From Morganella morganii H1r (GTDB lineage: Bacteria > Pseudomonadota > Gammaproteobacteria > Enterobacterales > Enterobacteriaceae), in assembly GCF_000633515.1 (NCBI RefSeq), contig NZ_AYMP01000006.1, positions 210,048 to 274,047 of the forward strand: a stretch of 64,000 nt of DNA, written 5' to 3'. Shown here piece by piece: positions 9,829 through 17,551 of this stretch; the stretch's first letter is position 1, and every line of letters starts with the position of its first letter. Position numbers and translations under genes: made by a program. The notes beneath the pieces are model-generated. The model worked only from the letters and a program-made list of their open reading frames with translations. It ran no database searches and was not told the origin of the DNA.

Positions 9829-10216
9829 CCACATTTGCCCCGATTTGTTGCCATGTTGCCGCGAGATCGGAGAGCAGTTGATAGACCTCTTTTACGTAGG
9901 TCACGTTATTGTCGATATTTGCGTTGAGTAACCGCATAATCATATAGTCATACAGGGAGGCCAGATTATGCGCCAGCTCACCGCCGGCATCATAATCCAG
10001 AGCCTGTTTCAGACCATTCTCAATAATATTAATGGCCTTCGACAGCTCATTACCCTTGGCGGCAATATCATGTTGTTCCATAAAGATTTCGCTGCGGCGA
10101 AGGGCGCTGAGCGCCCCGTTAAACAAAATCCGGATCAACTGATAAGGCGAGGCATTGGTAATTTCGCTTTCAAGATTAACCTGCTGGTAAGCCTGATTTG
10201 CCTTGCGCTGATACAT
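9818..10216 (-). CDS. fliS: Flagellin chaperone FliS
   Basis: FliS binds the C-terminal disordered region of flagellin and prevents cytoplasmic polymerisation. The 132 residues include the family signatures ASPYQLIRILFNGALSAL and NIIENGLKQALDYDAGGELAHNL...YDYMI. It overlaps fliT by a few codons and begins five bases after the fliD stop, so all three are probably cotranslated. With three flagellin genes nearby it presumably serves each, since their C-termini are almost the same. Confidence 0.95.
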   Translation of the reverse strand: MYQRKANQAYQQVNLESEITNASPYQLIRILFNGALSALRRSEIFMEQHDIAAKGNELSKAINIIENGLKQALDYDAGGELAHNLASLYDYMIMRLLNANIDNNVTYVKEVYQLLSDLAATWQQIGANVDER

Positions 10217-10221
10217 TATTT

Positions 10222-11643
10222 TTAACCTAACATTCTGCCGAGTGCTTGTGTGGTGCCACTCAGGGAGTTCATCATTTTGTCCAGATTCTGGAACTGACGG
10301 CGATACAGATCCATGGTGTTTTCGATCTGTTTATTTGTTTGTTCGATACGTTTATCGATACCTTTTTTCTTTTTCTCCAGGCCGTCGGTCGCGTTATGAA
10401 TCGTACCTTCACGGCTGTCTAATGTCTTTTTCAGGTAATTAAAGTTCTCGGTGGCAAAACCGGTCTCTTTTCCGTCACCGGCAAAGAACTCTTTGACACT
10501 GGAGCCATTCTCTTTCAGTGCTTTATCCAGCACTTTGTCATCTATTTCCAGGGTACCGTCTGTTTTTTGCTTAATACCCATCTTGTTCATGGTGTTAATT
10601 TCACCATTGCCGTTAGGTGTTCTGATCTGCGCCCGGATAGTATTCTGAATACCGCGCAGAGTAGAATCACCAATCAGCGGGCCATTACTTTTATCAGCAG
10701 CCTGGCCTTTTTCAGTCTGGGTATATTTGGTCAGATCCTTGCAGAGTTTCTGATACTCGTTATAGGCATCCACCCATTCTTTAATTTTCTTTTTCGCCGG
10801 TTCACTGTCAGACGTCACAGATAAATGTTCTTCTTTGCCGTTTTCACTCTCTTTTTTCAGTGTCAGGGTCAGGCCCGGGAATTTATCTTTAATGGTATTG
10901 GTCTGCTCTTCGAAATCAAAACCGTTAATGGTGAATTTTGAGTTCTGCGGTGCAACTTTTTCAACCATTGCACTTTTCGACGTATCTAATTTACCGGATG
11001 CGTCATATTCAACATGCAGAATATCGTCCAGTTTCTGATCACCCTGAACACTGACGGAAATATGACTTTCAGTCCCTTCCGTTTTTGAAGACATGGACAG
11101 GGTATATTTGCCATCACCGGTTTTTATTACCGCTGCAGTGACACCTTTATCTGCTTTATTAATCGCATCTGCGATTTCAATTAATGACGTATGATCTCTA
11201 TCCAGTTTAATACTGAAAGTTTTCTTCGGATCACTGCCGTCACCCTGCGTAATGGTGATTGTCCGTTCATCACTGTTACTCCCCAGATTGGCTGTATTGC
11301 TGTCCTGGCCTTTGGTGGCAATAGTCTGGGATTTGGCTAATTGCTCTACTTTAACGTCGTAAACGCCGGGAACCGCTTTGCCGTCAGTCGTGACATCAAA
11401 ACTTTTATACTCACCGCTGACTTTGGTGGTGCTGATATCTTCGTATTTCTTCAGACCTTCAGACGCGGATTTTAATTTTTCCAGTGAAGCCTGTAATTTA
11501 CCGAATGCGCTAATTTGTGCATCACACGCTGTTTTTTGGGCAGTTAATGGCTCCAGACGGCGCATTTCTGCTTTCTCCAGCATGTCCAGCTGCTGATTAA
11601 GATCCATTCCGGCGCCAACGCCTAACGATGCTATGCCTGCCAT
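10222..11643 (-). CDS. fliD: Flagellar filament cap protein FliD (HAP2)
   Basis: FliD caps the growing filament and folds incoming flagellin. The 473 residues have the family start MAGIASLGVGAGMDLNQQLD, a variable surface part rich in Lys/Asp/Ser, the conserved WVDAYNEYQKLCKDLTKYT and LLGDSTLR-like (LIGDSTLRGIQ) blocks, and a C-terminal coiled coil ending SLSGTTQALGRMLG. It contains one Cys in the KLCKDL segment. It heads the leftward fliDST operon behind a good sigma-28 promoter. Confidence 0.95.
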   Translation of the reverse strand: MAGIASLGVGAGMDLNQQLDMLEKAEMRRLEPLTAQKTACDAQISAFGKLQASLEKLKSASEGLKKYEDISTTKVSGEYKSFDVTTDGKAVPGVYDVKVEQLAKSQTIATKGQDSNTANLGSNSDERTITITQGDGSDPKKTFSIKLDRDHTSLIEIADAINKADKGVTAAVIKTGDGKYTLSMSSKTEGTESHISVSVQGDQKLDDILHVEYDASGKLDTSKSAMVEKVAPQNSKFTINGFDFEEQTNTIKDKFPGLTLTLKKESENGKEEHLSVTSDSEPAKKKIKEWVDAYNEYQKLCKDLTKYTQTEKGQAADKSNGPLIGDSTLRGIQNTIRAQIRTPNGNGEINTMNKMGIKQKTDGTLEIDDKVLDKALKENGSSVKEFFAGDGKETGFATENFNYLKKTLDSREGTIHNATDGLEKKKKGIDKRIEQTNKQIENTMDLYRRQFQNLDKMMNSLSGTTQALGRMLG

Positions 11644-11676
11644 GTATTTCTCCTGAATTTAATTGGTTTTACATAG

Positions 11677-11703
11677 TTATCGGTTGGCAGCGGAAGAATT
11701 TTA
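11677..11703 (-). promoter_or_regulatory. Sigma-28 (FliA) promoter of fliDST
   Basis: Read leftward: TAAA, 15 bases, ACCGATAA. This differs at one position from the class III consensus TAAA-N15-GCCGATAA. It lies 34 bases before the fliD start. Confidence 0.75.
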
Positions 11704-11855
11704 GCGTTAACAGCAAAAAATGATGGGCGGAGTTGCGCAGGGAAAGCAGGGTTATTGTCATCATTAAGATAAGGAAACAAAAAAGCGTCCGGGGGACAGC
11801 AAGTTGGTTACAAAACGCACAGAATACGTTGCCCGGATAAATATGCCTGATATTG

Positions 11856-11973
11856 ATAATATGGCGGCGTTTTGTCTGTAAATAAAGTGAATTATCCCCC
11901 GTTAACAGTATTATCCCGCAGCGGCGGCAAGAAATAATTCACATTATTTTATACAAAAAAAGGAAATATCATT
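11856..11973 (+). repeat. Flagellin leader repeat, copy 1
   Basis: The 118 bases before the first flagellin start are repeated before the second one, with three differences close together in the promoter -10 region as I read them and no length change. The rest of the 330-base fliD-fliC gap shows only the fliD promoter. Confidence 0.9.
11879..11905 (+). promoter_or_regulatory. Weak sigma-28-like promoter of first flagellin
   Basis: TAAA, 15 bases, CCCGTTAA: six of eight matches in the -10 element. The mismatches include the central A of GCCGATAA. A second TAAA four bases later gives no acceptable -10 element at the right distance. Confidence 0.45.
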
Positions 11974-13122
11974 ATGGCACAAGTTATTAATACCAATGTT
12001 CTGTCACTGGTTACCCAGAATAATTTAAACCGTTCACAGGGTGCATTAGGCACCGCGATTGAGCGTCTTTCTTCAGGCTTCCGTATTAACAGTGCAAAAG
12101 ATGATGCCGCCGGTCAGGCGATTGCCAACCGTTTTACCGCTAACGTCAAAGGTCTGACTCAGGCTTCCCGTAATGCCAGCGACGGTATTTCCCTGGCGCA
12201 GGTCACAGAAGGCGCGGTCAATGAAATTAATGACAATATCCAGCGTATCCGTGAACTGACGGTACAGGCACAAAACGGTACAAACTCTGAAAGCGATATC
12301 AACTCTATTCAAGAGGAAGTTGATCAGCGCATGAAAGAGATTGATCGTATTTCAGAGCAGACCCAGTTTAACGGTATTAAAGTGCTGTCCGGCGATAACA
12401 AAATGACTTTCCAGGTCGGCACCAATGACGGTGAAACCATTAATATCGACCTGAAGAAAGTGGATCGCGAAGCGCTGGGTCTGGACAAACTGGATATTGC
12501 AGAGGGCACGAAGAATTATGTGTGGGATGGTGGTGCCATTAATCTCGCTGACTTCAAGGACAGTGCTAATGCGCCTGCTACAGTAGCAACAGTCGACGCA
12601 CCGGATGGCATGAAATGGAAAACTGCACCGGGAGCAGCGAGTATTCATGCAGTGAAAGATGAAAATGGTCAGGTTGTCAAAGATAAATACTATGTTGTTG
12701 GTAAGGTTGATGACGGCTCTGCCGGCGGGAAAGATGTCAAGCTGGAAGTCACACTCGATAAAACAGAAGATGTCGGTGGTGTGATTACCGCGAAGTTTAA
12801 AGCAACCACTAAAGATGTTGAAGTGCTGGCTGCCGGTACGAAAGCACCCGCAGGCCCGCTGGGGACTCTGGATAAAGCGTTGTCAAAAATTGACAGTCAG
12901 CGCAGTCAGCTGGGTGCATTCCAGAACCGGATGCAGTCCACTATCAATAACCTGAACAACTCGGTGAACAACCTGAGCGCAGCACGCAGCCGTATTCAGG
13001 ACGCGGATTTCGCAACAGAGGTTTCTAATATGAGCCGTGGTCAGATTCTGCAAAATGCGGGTACTGCCGTACTGGCGCAGGCAAATCAGGTACCGCAGTC
13101 AGTACTGCGCTTACTGGGTTAA
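11974..13122 (+). CDS. fliC: Flagellin, copy 1 (probable reserve copy)
   Basis: Flagellin forms the filament. The N-terminal D0/D1 ([20 protein letters not shown]...[20 protein letters not shown]) and the C-terminal D1/D0 ([19 protein letters not shown]...[17 protein letters not shown]) are typical. The surface-exposed middle (about residues 175-290) is unique to this copy and contains two Trp. The protein ends [10 protein letters not shown]. It is 382 residues. Codon use is ordinary, unlike the third copy, and the promoter is weak. I infer low or conditional expression, with recombination into the other copies as a possible role. Confidence 0.95.
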   Translation: MAQVINTNVLSLVTQNNLNRSQGALGTAIERLSSGFRINSAKDDAAGQAIANRFTANVKGLTQASRNASDGISLAQVTEGAVNEINDNIQRIRELTVQAQNGTNSESDINSIQEEVDQRMKEIDRISEQTQFNGIKVLSGDNKMTFQVGTNDGETINIDLKKVDREALGLDKLDIAEGTKNYVWDGGAINLADFKDSANAPATVATVDAPDGMKWKTAPGAASIHAVKDENGQVVKDKYYVVGKVDDGSAGGKDVKLEVTLDKTEDVGGVITAKFKATTKDVEVLAAGTKAPAGPLGTLDKALSKIDSQRSQLGAFQNRMQSTINNLNNSVNNLSAARSRIQDADFATEVSNMSRGQILQNAGTAVLAQANQVPQSVLRLLG

Positions 13123-13167
13123 TAATATAACGCTATATATCAGGTCATTCCTCTGTTTTATGTTTTT

Positions 13168-13194
13168 GCCGGAACGTCAGTTCCGGCTTTTTTT
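13168..13194 (+). terminator. Terminator after first flagellin
   Basis: GCCGGAAC, loop GTCA, GTTCCGGC, then T7. An almost identical terminator follows the second copy. Confidence 0.9.
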
Positions 13195-13231
13195 GTACAG
13201 GGGAGTTATTGGAATAAAATGTCAGAAATTA

Positions 13232-13349
13232 ATAATATGGCGGCGTTTTGTCTGTAAATAAAGTGAATTAACTTCCGTTAACAGTATTATCCCGCAGCGG
13301 CGGCAAGAAATAATTCACATTATTTTATACAAAAAAAGGAAATATCATT
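13232..13349 (+). repeat. Flagellin leader repeat, copy 2
   Basis: Second copy of the 118-base leader, including the AAAAAAAGGAAATATCATT ribosome-binding segment. It shows that genes 1 and 2 were duplicated together with their leader and terminator. Confidence 0.9.
13255..13281 (+). promoter_or_regulatory. Weak sigma-28-like promoter of second flagellin
   Basis: TAAA, 15 bases, TCCGTTAA. It sits at the same place in the repeated leader as the one before copy 1, with a different first base in the -10 element. Confidence 0.4.
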
Positions 13350-14495
13350 ATGGCACAAGTTATTAATACCAATGTTCTGTCACTGGTTACCCAGAATAAT
13401 TTAAACCGTTCACAGGGTGCATTAGGCACCGCGATTGAGCGTCTTTCTTCAGGCTTCCGTATTAACAGTGCAAAAGATGATGCCGCCGGTCAGGCGATTG
13501 CCAACCGTTTTACTGCTAACGTCAAAGGTCTGACTCAGGCTTCCCGTAATGCCAGCGACGGTATTTCCCTGGCGCAGGTCACAGAAGGCGCGGTCAATGA
13601 AATTAATGACAATATCCAGCGTATCCGTGAGCTGACGGTACAGGCACAAAACGGCACCAACTCCGAAAGCGATATCAGCTCTATTAAAGAAGAAGTTGAT
13701 CAGTGCATGAAAGAGATTGATCGTATTTCAGAGCAGACCCAGTTTAACGGTATTAAAGTGCTGTCCGGCGATAACAAAATGACCTTCCAGGTCGGCACCA
13801 ATGACGGTGAAACCATTAATATCGACCTGAAGAAGGTGGATCGCACAGCACTGGGTCTGGATACCCTGGATATCGCAGCCTCCCGGTTCGGGCCAACGCT
13901 GTCGGCGGGTGATTTTGTCGCAGATCTTACAGGTACCGGTACTGAAGCACAGGCTCAAAAAGTTGCGGAAGACGCACTGAAAGGTATTCAGTTTGGCGGT
14001 AAAGCTGTCGCGGGGGCAAAAGTTTCTTACCAGGTGGCCGCGGATGGTACGGTGGACAAAACCAAAGTTTATATTCAGGGTAAGGTTGACGGCAAAGATG
14101 TCACATTAAAAGCAGATGTTACCGCGACTGCGGCGACAGGTACTGCGGGGGCAACACCTGCGGGACTTGAATTTAAAAATGTGAAAGAAATAGATGCGGC
14201 TGATCAGAAAGTGCTTGATGCCAAAAGTCCGCTGGGCACACTGGATAAAGCACTGTCAAAAATCGACAGTCAGCGCAGTCAGCTGGGTGCATTCCAGAAC
14301 CGGATGCAGTCCACTATCAATAACCTGAACAACTCGGTGAACAACCTGAGCGCAGCACGCAGCCGTATTCAGGATGCGGATTTCGCGGTTGAAGTCTCTA
14401 ATATGAGCCGTGGTCAGATTCTGCAAAATGCGGGTACCGCCGTACTGGCGCAGGCAAACCAGGTCCCGCAGTCAGTACTGCGTTTACTGGGTTAA
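13350..14495 (+). CDS. fliC: Flagellin, copy 2 (probable reserve copy, has Cys119)
   Basis: 381 residues. The first ~165 and last ~95 residues are nearly identical to copy 1, while the middle (about 170-285) is different, rich in Ala, Gly, Thr and Lys, with no Trp. It reads SIKEEVDQCMKEIDR where copy 1 has [15 protein letters not shown]: codon TGC instead of CGC puts a cysteine in the D1 rod, unusual for an exported filament subunit. It ends [10 protein letters not shown]. It has the same leader and terminator types as copy 1. I infer a duplicate under weaker selection or a donor of variable sequence. Confidence 0.95.
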   Translation: MAQVINTNVLSLVTQNNLNRSQGALGTAIERLSSGFRINSAKDDAAGQAIANRFTANVKGLTQASRNASDGISLAQVTEGAVNEINDNIQRIRELTVQAQNGTNSESDISSIKEEVDQCMKEIDRISEQTQFNGIKVLSGDNKMTFQVGTNDGETINIDLKKVDRTALGLDTLDIAASRFGPTLSAGDFVADLTGTGTEAQAQKVAEDALKGIQFGGKAVAGAKVSYQVAADGTVDKTKVYIQGKVDGKDVTLKADVTATAATGTAGATPAGLEFKNVKEIDAADQKVLDAKSPLGTLDKALSKIDSQRSQLGAFQNRMQSTINNLNNSVNNLSAARSRIQDADFAVEVSNMSRGQILQNAGTAVLAQANQVPQSVLRLLG

Positions 14496-14540
14496 TGATA
14501 TAACCTTATAAATCAGGCAATTCCTCTGTTTTATAATTTT

Positions 14541-14567
14541 GCCGGAACGTTAGTTCCGGCTTTTTTT
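14541..14567 (+). terminator. Terminator after second flagellin
   Basis: GCCGGAAC, loop GTTA, GTTCCGGC, T7. It differs by one loop base from the terminator of copy 1. Confidence 0.9.
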
Positions 14568-14622
14568 ATACCTGAAGAAATGAGGTCTGCGGCGATTTTC
14601 TAAAAATATTTACCAAAAAAAT

Positions 14623-14649
14623 TAAAGTGGCCTCTCAGGGTGCCGATAG
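14623..14649 (+). promoter_or_regulatory. Consensus sigma-28 promoter of third flagellin
   Basis: TAAA, exactly 15 bases, GCCGATAG: seven of eight in the -10 element with full -35 TAAA. It is clearly stronger than the promoters of copies 1 and 2, with a 75-base leader to the start codon. Confidence 0.85.
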
Positions 14650-14724
14650 TGTTATTGCTGGCGAAAATCAGAAAGCCAAACAGATAAACGCTGTTTATTA
14701 TTTTCAATAACAAGGACATATATC

Positions 14725-15846
14725 ATGGCACAGGTTATCAATACTAACGTTCTGTCTCTGGTTACTCAGAACAACTTAAACCGTTCACAGGGCGTACTGG
14801 GCTCTGCAATCGAGCGTCTGTCTTCAGGCTCACGTATCAACAGCGCAAAAGACGATGCAGCAGGTCAGGCTATCGCTAACCGTTTCACCTCTAACGTGAA
14901 AGGCCTGACTCAGGCTGCACGTAACGCCAACGACGGTATCTCTATCGCACAGACCGCTGAAGGTGCAGTTAACGAAATCAACGATAACTTACAGCGTATC
15001 CGTGAACTGACTGTTCAGGCTAAAAACAGCACTAACTCAGACAGCGATATCTCTTCTATCCAGGCTGAAGTCACTGACCGTTTAGCTGAAATTCAGCGTA
15101 TTTCTGACCAGACTCAGTTCAACGGCATCAAAGTGCTGGCAAGTGACAACGAAATGAGCTTCCAGGTCGGCGCAAATGACGGTGAAGTGATTGACCTGAA
15201 AATGGACAAAATCAACCTGGAAACATTGAAAGTTGATGGTTTCAAAGTTCCGGAAAAAGATACCGTACTGAAAACCGGTATTAAACTGGCTGATGGCGCT
15301 GCAGCAAAAACGGCATTAAAAATTACTGATGCGAAAGTTGACGTTGCTATCGGTAAAGGTATCGCAGACAACACCAAAGATTTAGAAATTTTTGAAACAG
15401 AAAGCGGTTCATTAGTTGCTAAAGATACTGACGGCAAATTCTACAGTGTTAAACAGGATTCAGTCTTAAAAGATCCGGCAGATGCAACTAAAGGTTCTAC
15501 CATTACACTGAATGCAGACACTGAAATTACCGGTCGTGTTGATACTAAAGCGAACCTGGCTAACGCTCCGAAAGACGAATCACTGAAAACATTAGACGAT
15601 GCACTGAAAACTGTAGATACCTACCGTTCAAAACTGGGTGCATTCCAGAACCGTATGCAGTCTACCATTAACAACCTGAACAACTCTGTTAATAACCTGA
15701 GCGCAGCACGCAGCCGTATCCAGGACGCTGACTTCGCAACAGAAGTGTCTAACATGAGCCGTGGTCAGATCCTGCAGCAGGCGGGTACCGCTGTTCTGGC
15801 ACAGGCAAACCAGGTTCCTCAGGGTGTTCTGAGCCTGTTACGTTAA
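14725..15846 (+). CDS. fliC: Flagellin, copy 3 (probable main filament protein)
   Basis: 373 residues with typical D0/D1 ends and a private middle rich in Lys, Asp and Thr (about 170-285). It differs from copies 1 and 2 throughout D1 ([31 protein letters not shown]) and ends GVLSLLR. No cysteine. Codons are those of highly expressed genes (AAC, GCT, CTG, GGT, CGT), in contrast to the other two copies. With the strong sigma-28 promoter this marks it as the flagellin normally made. Confidence 0.96.
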   Translation: MAQVINTNVLSLVTQNNLNRSQGVLGSAIERLSSGSRINSAKDDAAGQAIANRFTSNVKGLTQAARNANDGISIAQTAEGAVNEINDNLQRIRELTVQAKNSTNSDSDISSIQAEVTDRLAEIQRISDQTQFNGIKVLASDNEMSFQVGANDGEVIDLKMDKINLETLKVDGFKVPEKDTVLKTGIKLADGAAAKTALKITDAKVDVAIGKGIADNTKDLEIFETESGSLVAKDTDGKFYSVKQDSVLKDPADATKGSTITLNADTEITGRVDTKANLANAPKDESLKTLDDALKTVDTYRSKLGAFQNRMQSTINNLNNSVNNLSAARSRIQDADFATEVSNMSRGQILQQAGTAVLAQANQVPQGVLSLLR

Positions 15847-15871
15847 TTTACCTAGTTGCTTTAAGGTATTT

Positions 15872-15900
15872 AAAAGGTCAGAATATTCTGACCTTTTTTT
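15872..15900 (+). terminator. Terminator after third flagellin
   Basis: AAAAGGTCAG, loop AATATT, CTGACCTTTT and further T. The 270 bases from here to fliA are AT-rich and should hold the class II promoter of fliA; I could not place a FlhDC site. Confidence 0.9.
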
Positions 15901-16169
15901 ATAAGTGTTACCCATAACAGAACAAATAATATGCTAACTATTTGTTTTTTTATTCTATTAATGAACGCCTATTTCTCTTTTTGTCATATAAAATAACCGG
16001 AATTTTGCAAAATTTATGATAAAAATGAAAGAGAGTATTGCTATTTGTTAATGAGGTGATTTAGGATAAGGCAAATAAGGCGTGATTTACCTCACTACTC
16101 ACCGGATTGAAATCTTTTTCGGGCACGATAATAAAAGCCTTTCATGAATCTCGAAGGGTGTTTCAGGTT

Positions 16170-16895
16170 GTGAGTGATTTGTATACCGCCGAAGGTGTTA
16201 TCAACAAAAATAGCCTGTGGGAGCGTTATTATCCCCTTATCCGGCACGAAGCCCTGAAGTTGCAGGTGAGATTACCGGCAAGCGTTGATATTGACGACTT
16301 AATTCAGGCCGGGGGTATTGGCTTGCTGCATGCGGTAGAGCGTTTTGACGCCATGCAGGGTGCCACCTTTGCAACCTATGCGGTACAACGGATCCGCGGG
16401 GCAATGCTGGATGAATTGCGGGGAAGAGATTGGGCTCCCCGCAGTGTGCGCCGTCAGGCGCGGGAAATAACCAAAGCCGTGCGTGCGCTCGAACAGTCTC
16501 TGGGGCGTGCAGCCACAGAGCAGGAAATCGCTGATTCGTTACAGATGGATATCGCGGAATACCGTCAGGTGTTAACCGATACCAACAGCAGCCAGCTGTT
16601 TTCTTACGATGAGTGGCACGAAATCCACGGTGAAAGCTGCGAACCCGTCCGCGATGATGATGATGACGGGGGCAACCCGCTCGGTTTGCTGGTAGACGAA
16701 AGTTTGCGTCACCAGGTGGTTGAGGCGATAAAACAACTGCCTGAACGTGAAAAACTGGTTCTGACTCTTTACTATCAGGAAGAGCTGAACCTCAAGGAGA
16801 TAGGCGCAGTGCTGGAAGTGGGGGAATCCCGCGTCAGCCAGTTACACAGTCAGGCAATCAAAAGGCTGCGGGCGCGCTTAAAATCCATGAAGTAA
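16170..16895 (+). CDS. fliA: Sigma factor 28, FliA
   Basis: FliA directs RNA polymerase to class III flagellar promoters such as those seen before fliD and the third flagellin. Region 2 (SLWERYYPLIRHEALKLQ, DLIQAGGIGLLHAVERF, FATYAVQRIRGAMLDELR), region 3 and the region 4 helix-turn-helix (LKEIGAVLEVGESRVSQLH) are all present. I start at a GTG giving MSDLYTAEGV, which matches the family N-terminus, with AAGGG about 11 bases upstream; an in-frame ATG 63 bases earlier would add an atypical extension. The result is 241 residues, close to the usual 239. Confidence 0.94.
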   Translation: MSDLYTAEGVINKNSLWERYYPLIRHEALKLQVRLPASVDIDDLIQAGGIGLLHAVERFDAMQGATFATYAVQRIRGAMLDELRGRDWAPRSVRRQAREITKAVRALEQSLGRAATEQEIADSLQMDIAEYRQVLTDTNSSQLFSYDEWHEIHGESCEPVRDDDDDGGNPLGLLVDESLRHQVVEAIKQLPEREKLVLTLYYQEELNLKEIGAVLEVGESRVSQLHSQAIKRLRARLKSMK

Positions 16896-16952
16896 CTTTG
16901 ACTTTATCTTTGATTTATTTTTATTAGACTAGACTACACAAGGCGCCAGAAT

Positions 16953-17465
16953 ATGTCTGTTTCAAAACAAAAGAAACGGCCCGTAAGCCGTTACATTAAA
17001 GATTTCAAACACAGCCAGACTCATTGCAGTCATTGTCACAAAACCCTTGATCGTATCTCCCTGGTGTTCAACGGTCAGCTGATCAATAAAGAAGCAATTT
17101 CTGAAATGACAGATATGATCGATGACACCACCTGGATGGGATTACAGGACAAATTTGTGGCTCTCTGCCGTTTTTGCAGCGAGATCTACTGCAACAGTGC
17201 AACCGATTATTTCGATATTATGGCATTCAAACAGTATCTGTTTGAAGAAACGGAAATGAGCCACAGCACTGTGCGCGAATATGTTGTTCGTCTGCGCCGT
17301 CTCGATGAGCTGCTGTCCTCCAAAGCCTTCCCGGCCACCACGGAATTCTCCACTGAAATTATCCAGGCACAGCTGAGTGACGATTTATCTGACTCCGCTC
17401 TGAGCAACTACAACATCGCACTGCGCAAGTACGAACAGTATCTTGACTGGCAGGGTAAACACTGA
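16953..17465 (+). CDS. fliZ: Flagellar regulator FliZ
   Basis: FliZ is a DNA-binding regulator that resembles the core-binding domain of tyrosine recombinases. In relatives it antagonises sigma-S or represses ydiV. This copy has 170 residues, with CSHCHKTL and LCRFCSEIYC Cys pairs near residues 24 and 73 and a recombinase-like helical part (FDIMAFKQYLFEETEMSHSTVREYVVRLRRLDELL). It lies 57 bases after fliA, as in Enterobacterales generally. Confidence 0.93.
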   Translation: MSVSKQKKRPVSRYIKDFKHSQTHCSHCHKTLDRISLVFNGQLINKEAISEMTDMIDDTTWMGLQDKFVALCRFCSEIYCNSATDYFDIMAFKQYLFEETEMSHSTVREYVVRLRRLDELLSSKAFPATTEFSTEIIQAQLSDDLSDSALSNYNIALRKYEQYLDWQGKH

Positions 17466-17505
17466 TTTATCCGTCAGACCATTTTTTATCAGTAAATGAT
17501 AAAGC

Positions 17506-17529
17506 AAAGGGAACGTCCGTTCCCTTTTT
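17506..17529. terminator. Terminator between fliZ and putA
   Basis: AAAGGGAAC, loop GTCC, GTTCCCTTT and T5 on the plus strand. It lies between the convergent fliAZ and putA units. Confidence 0.85.
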
Positions 17530-17551
17530 CCGTTTTAAGACGCCGTGATTA

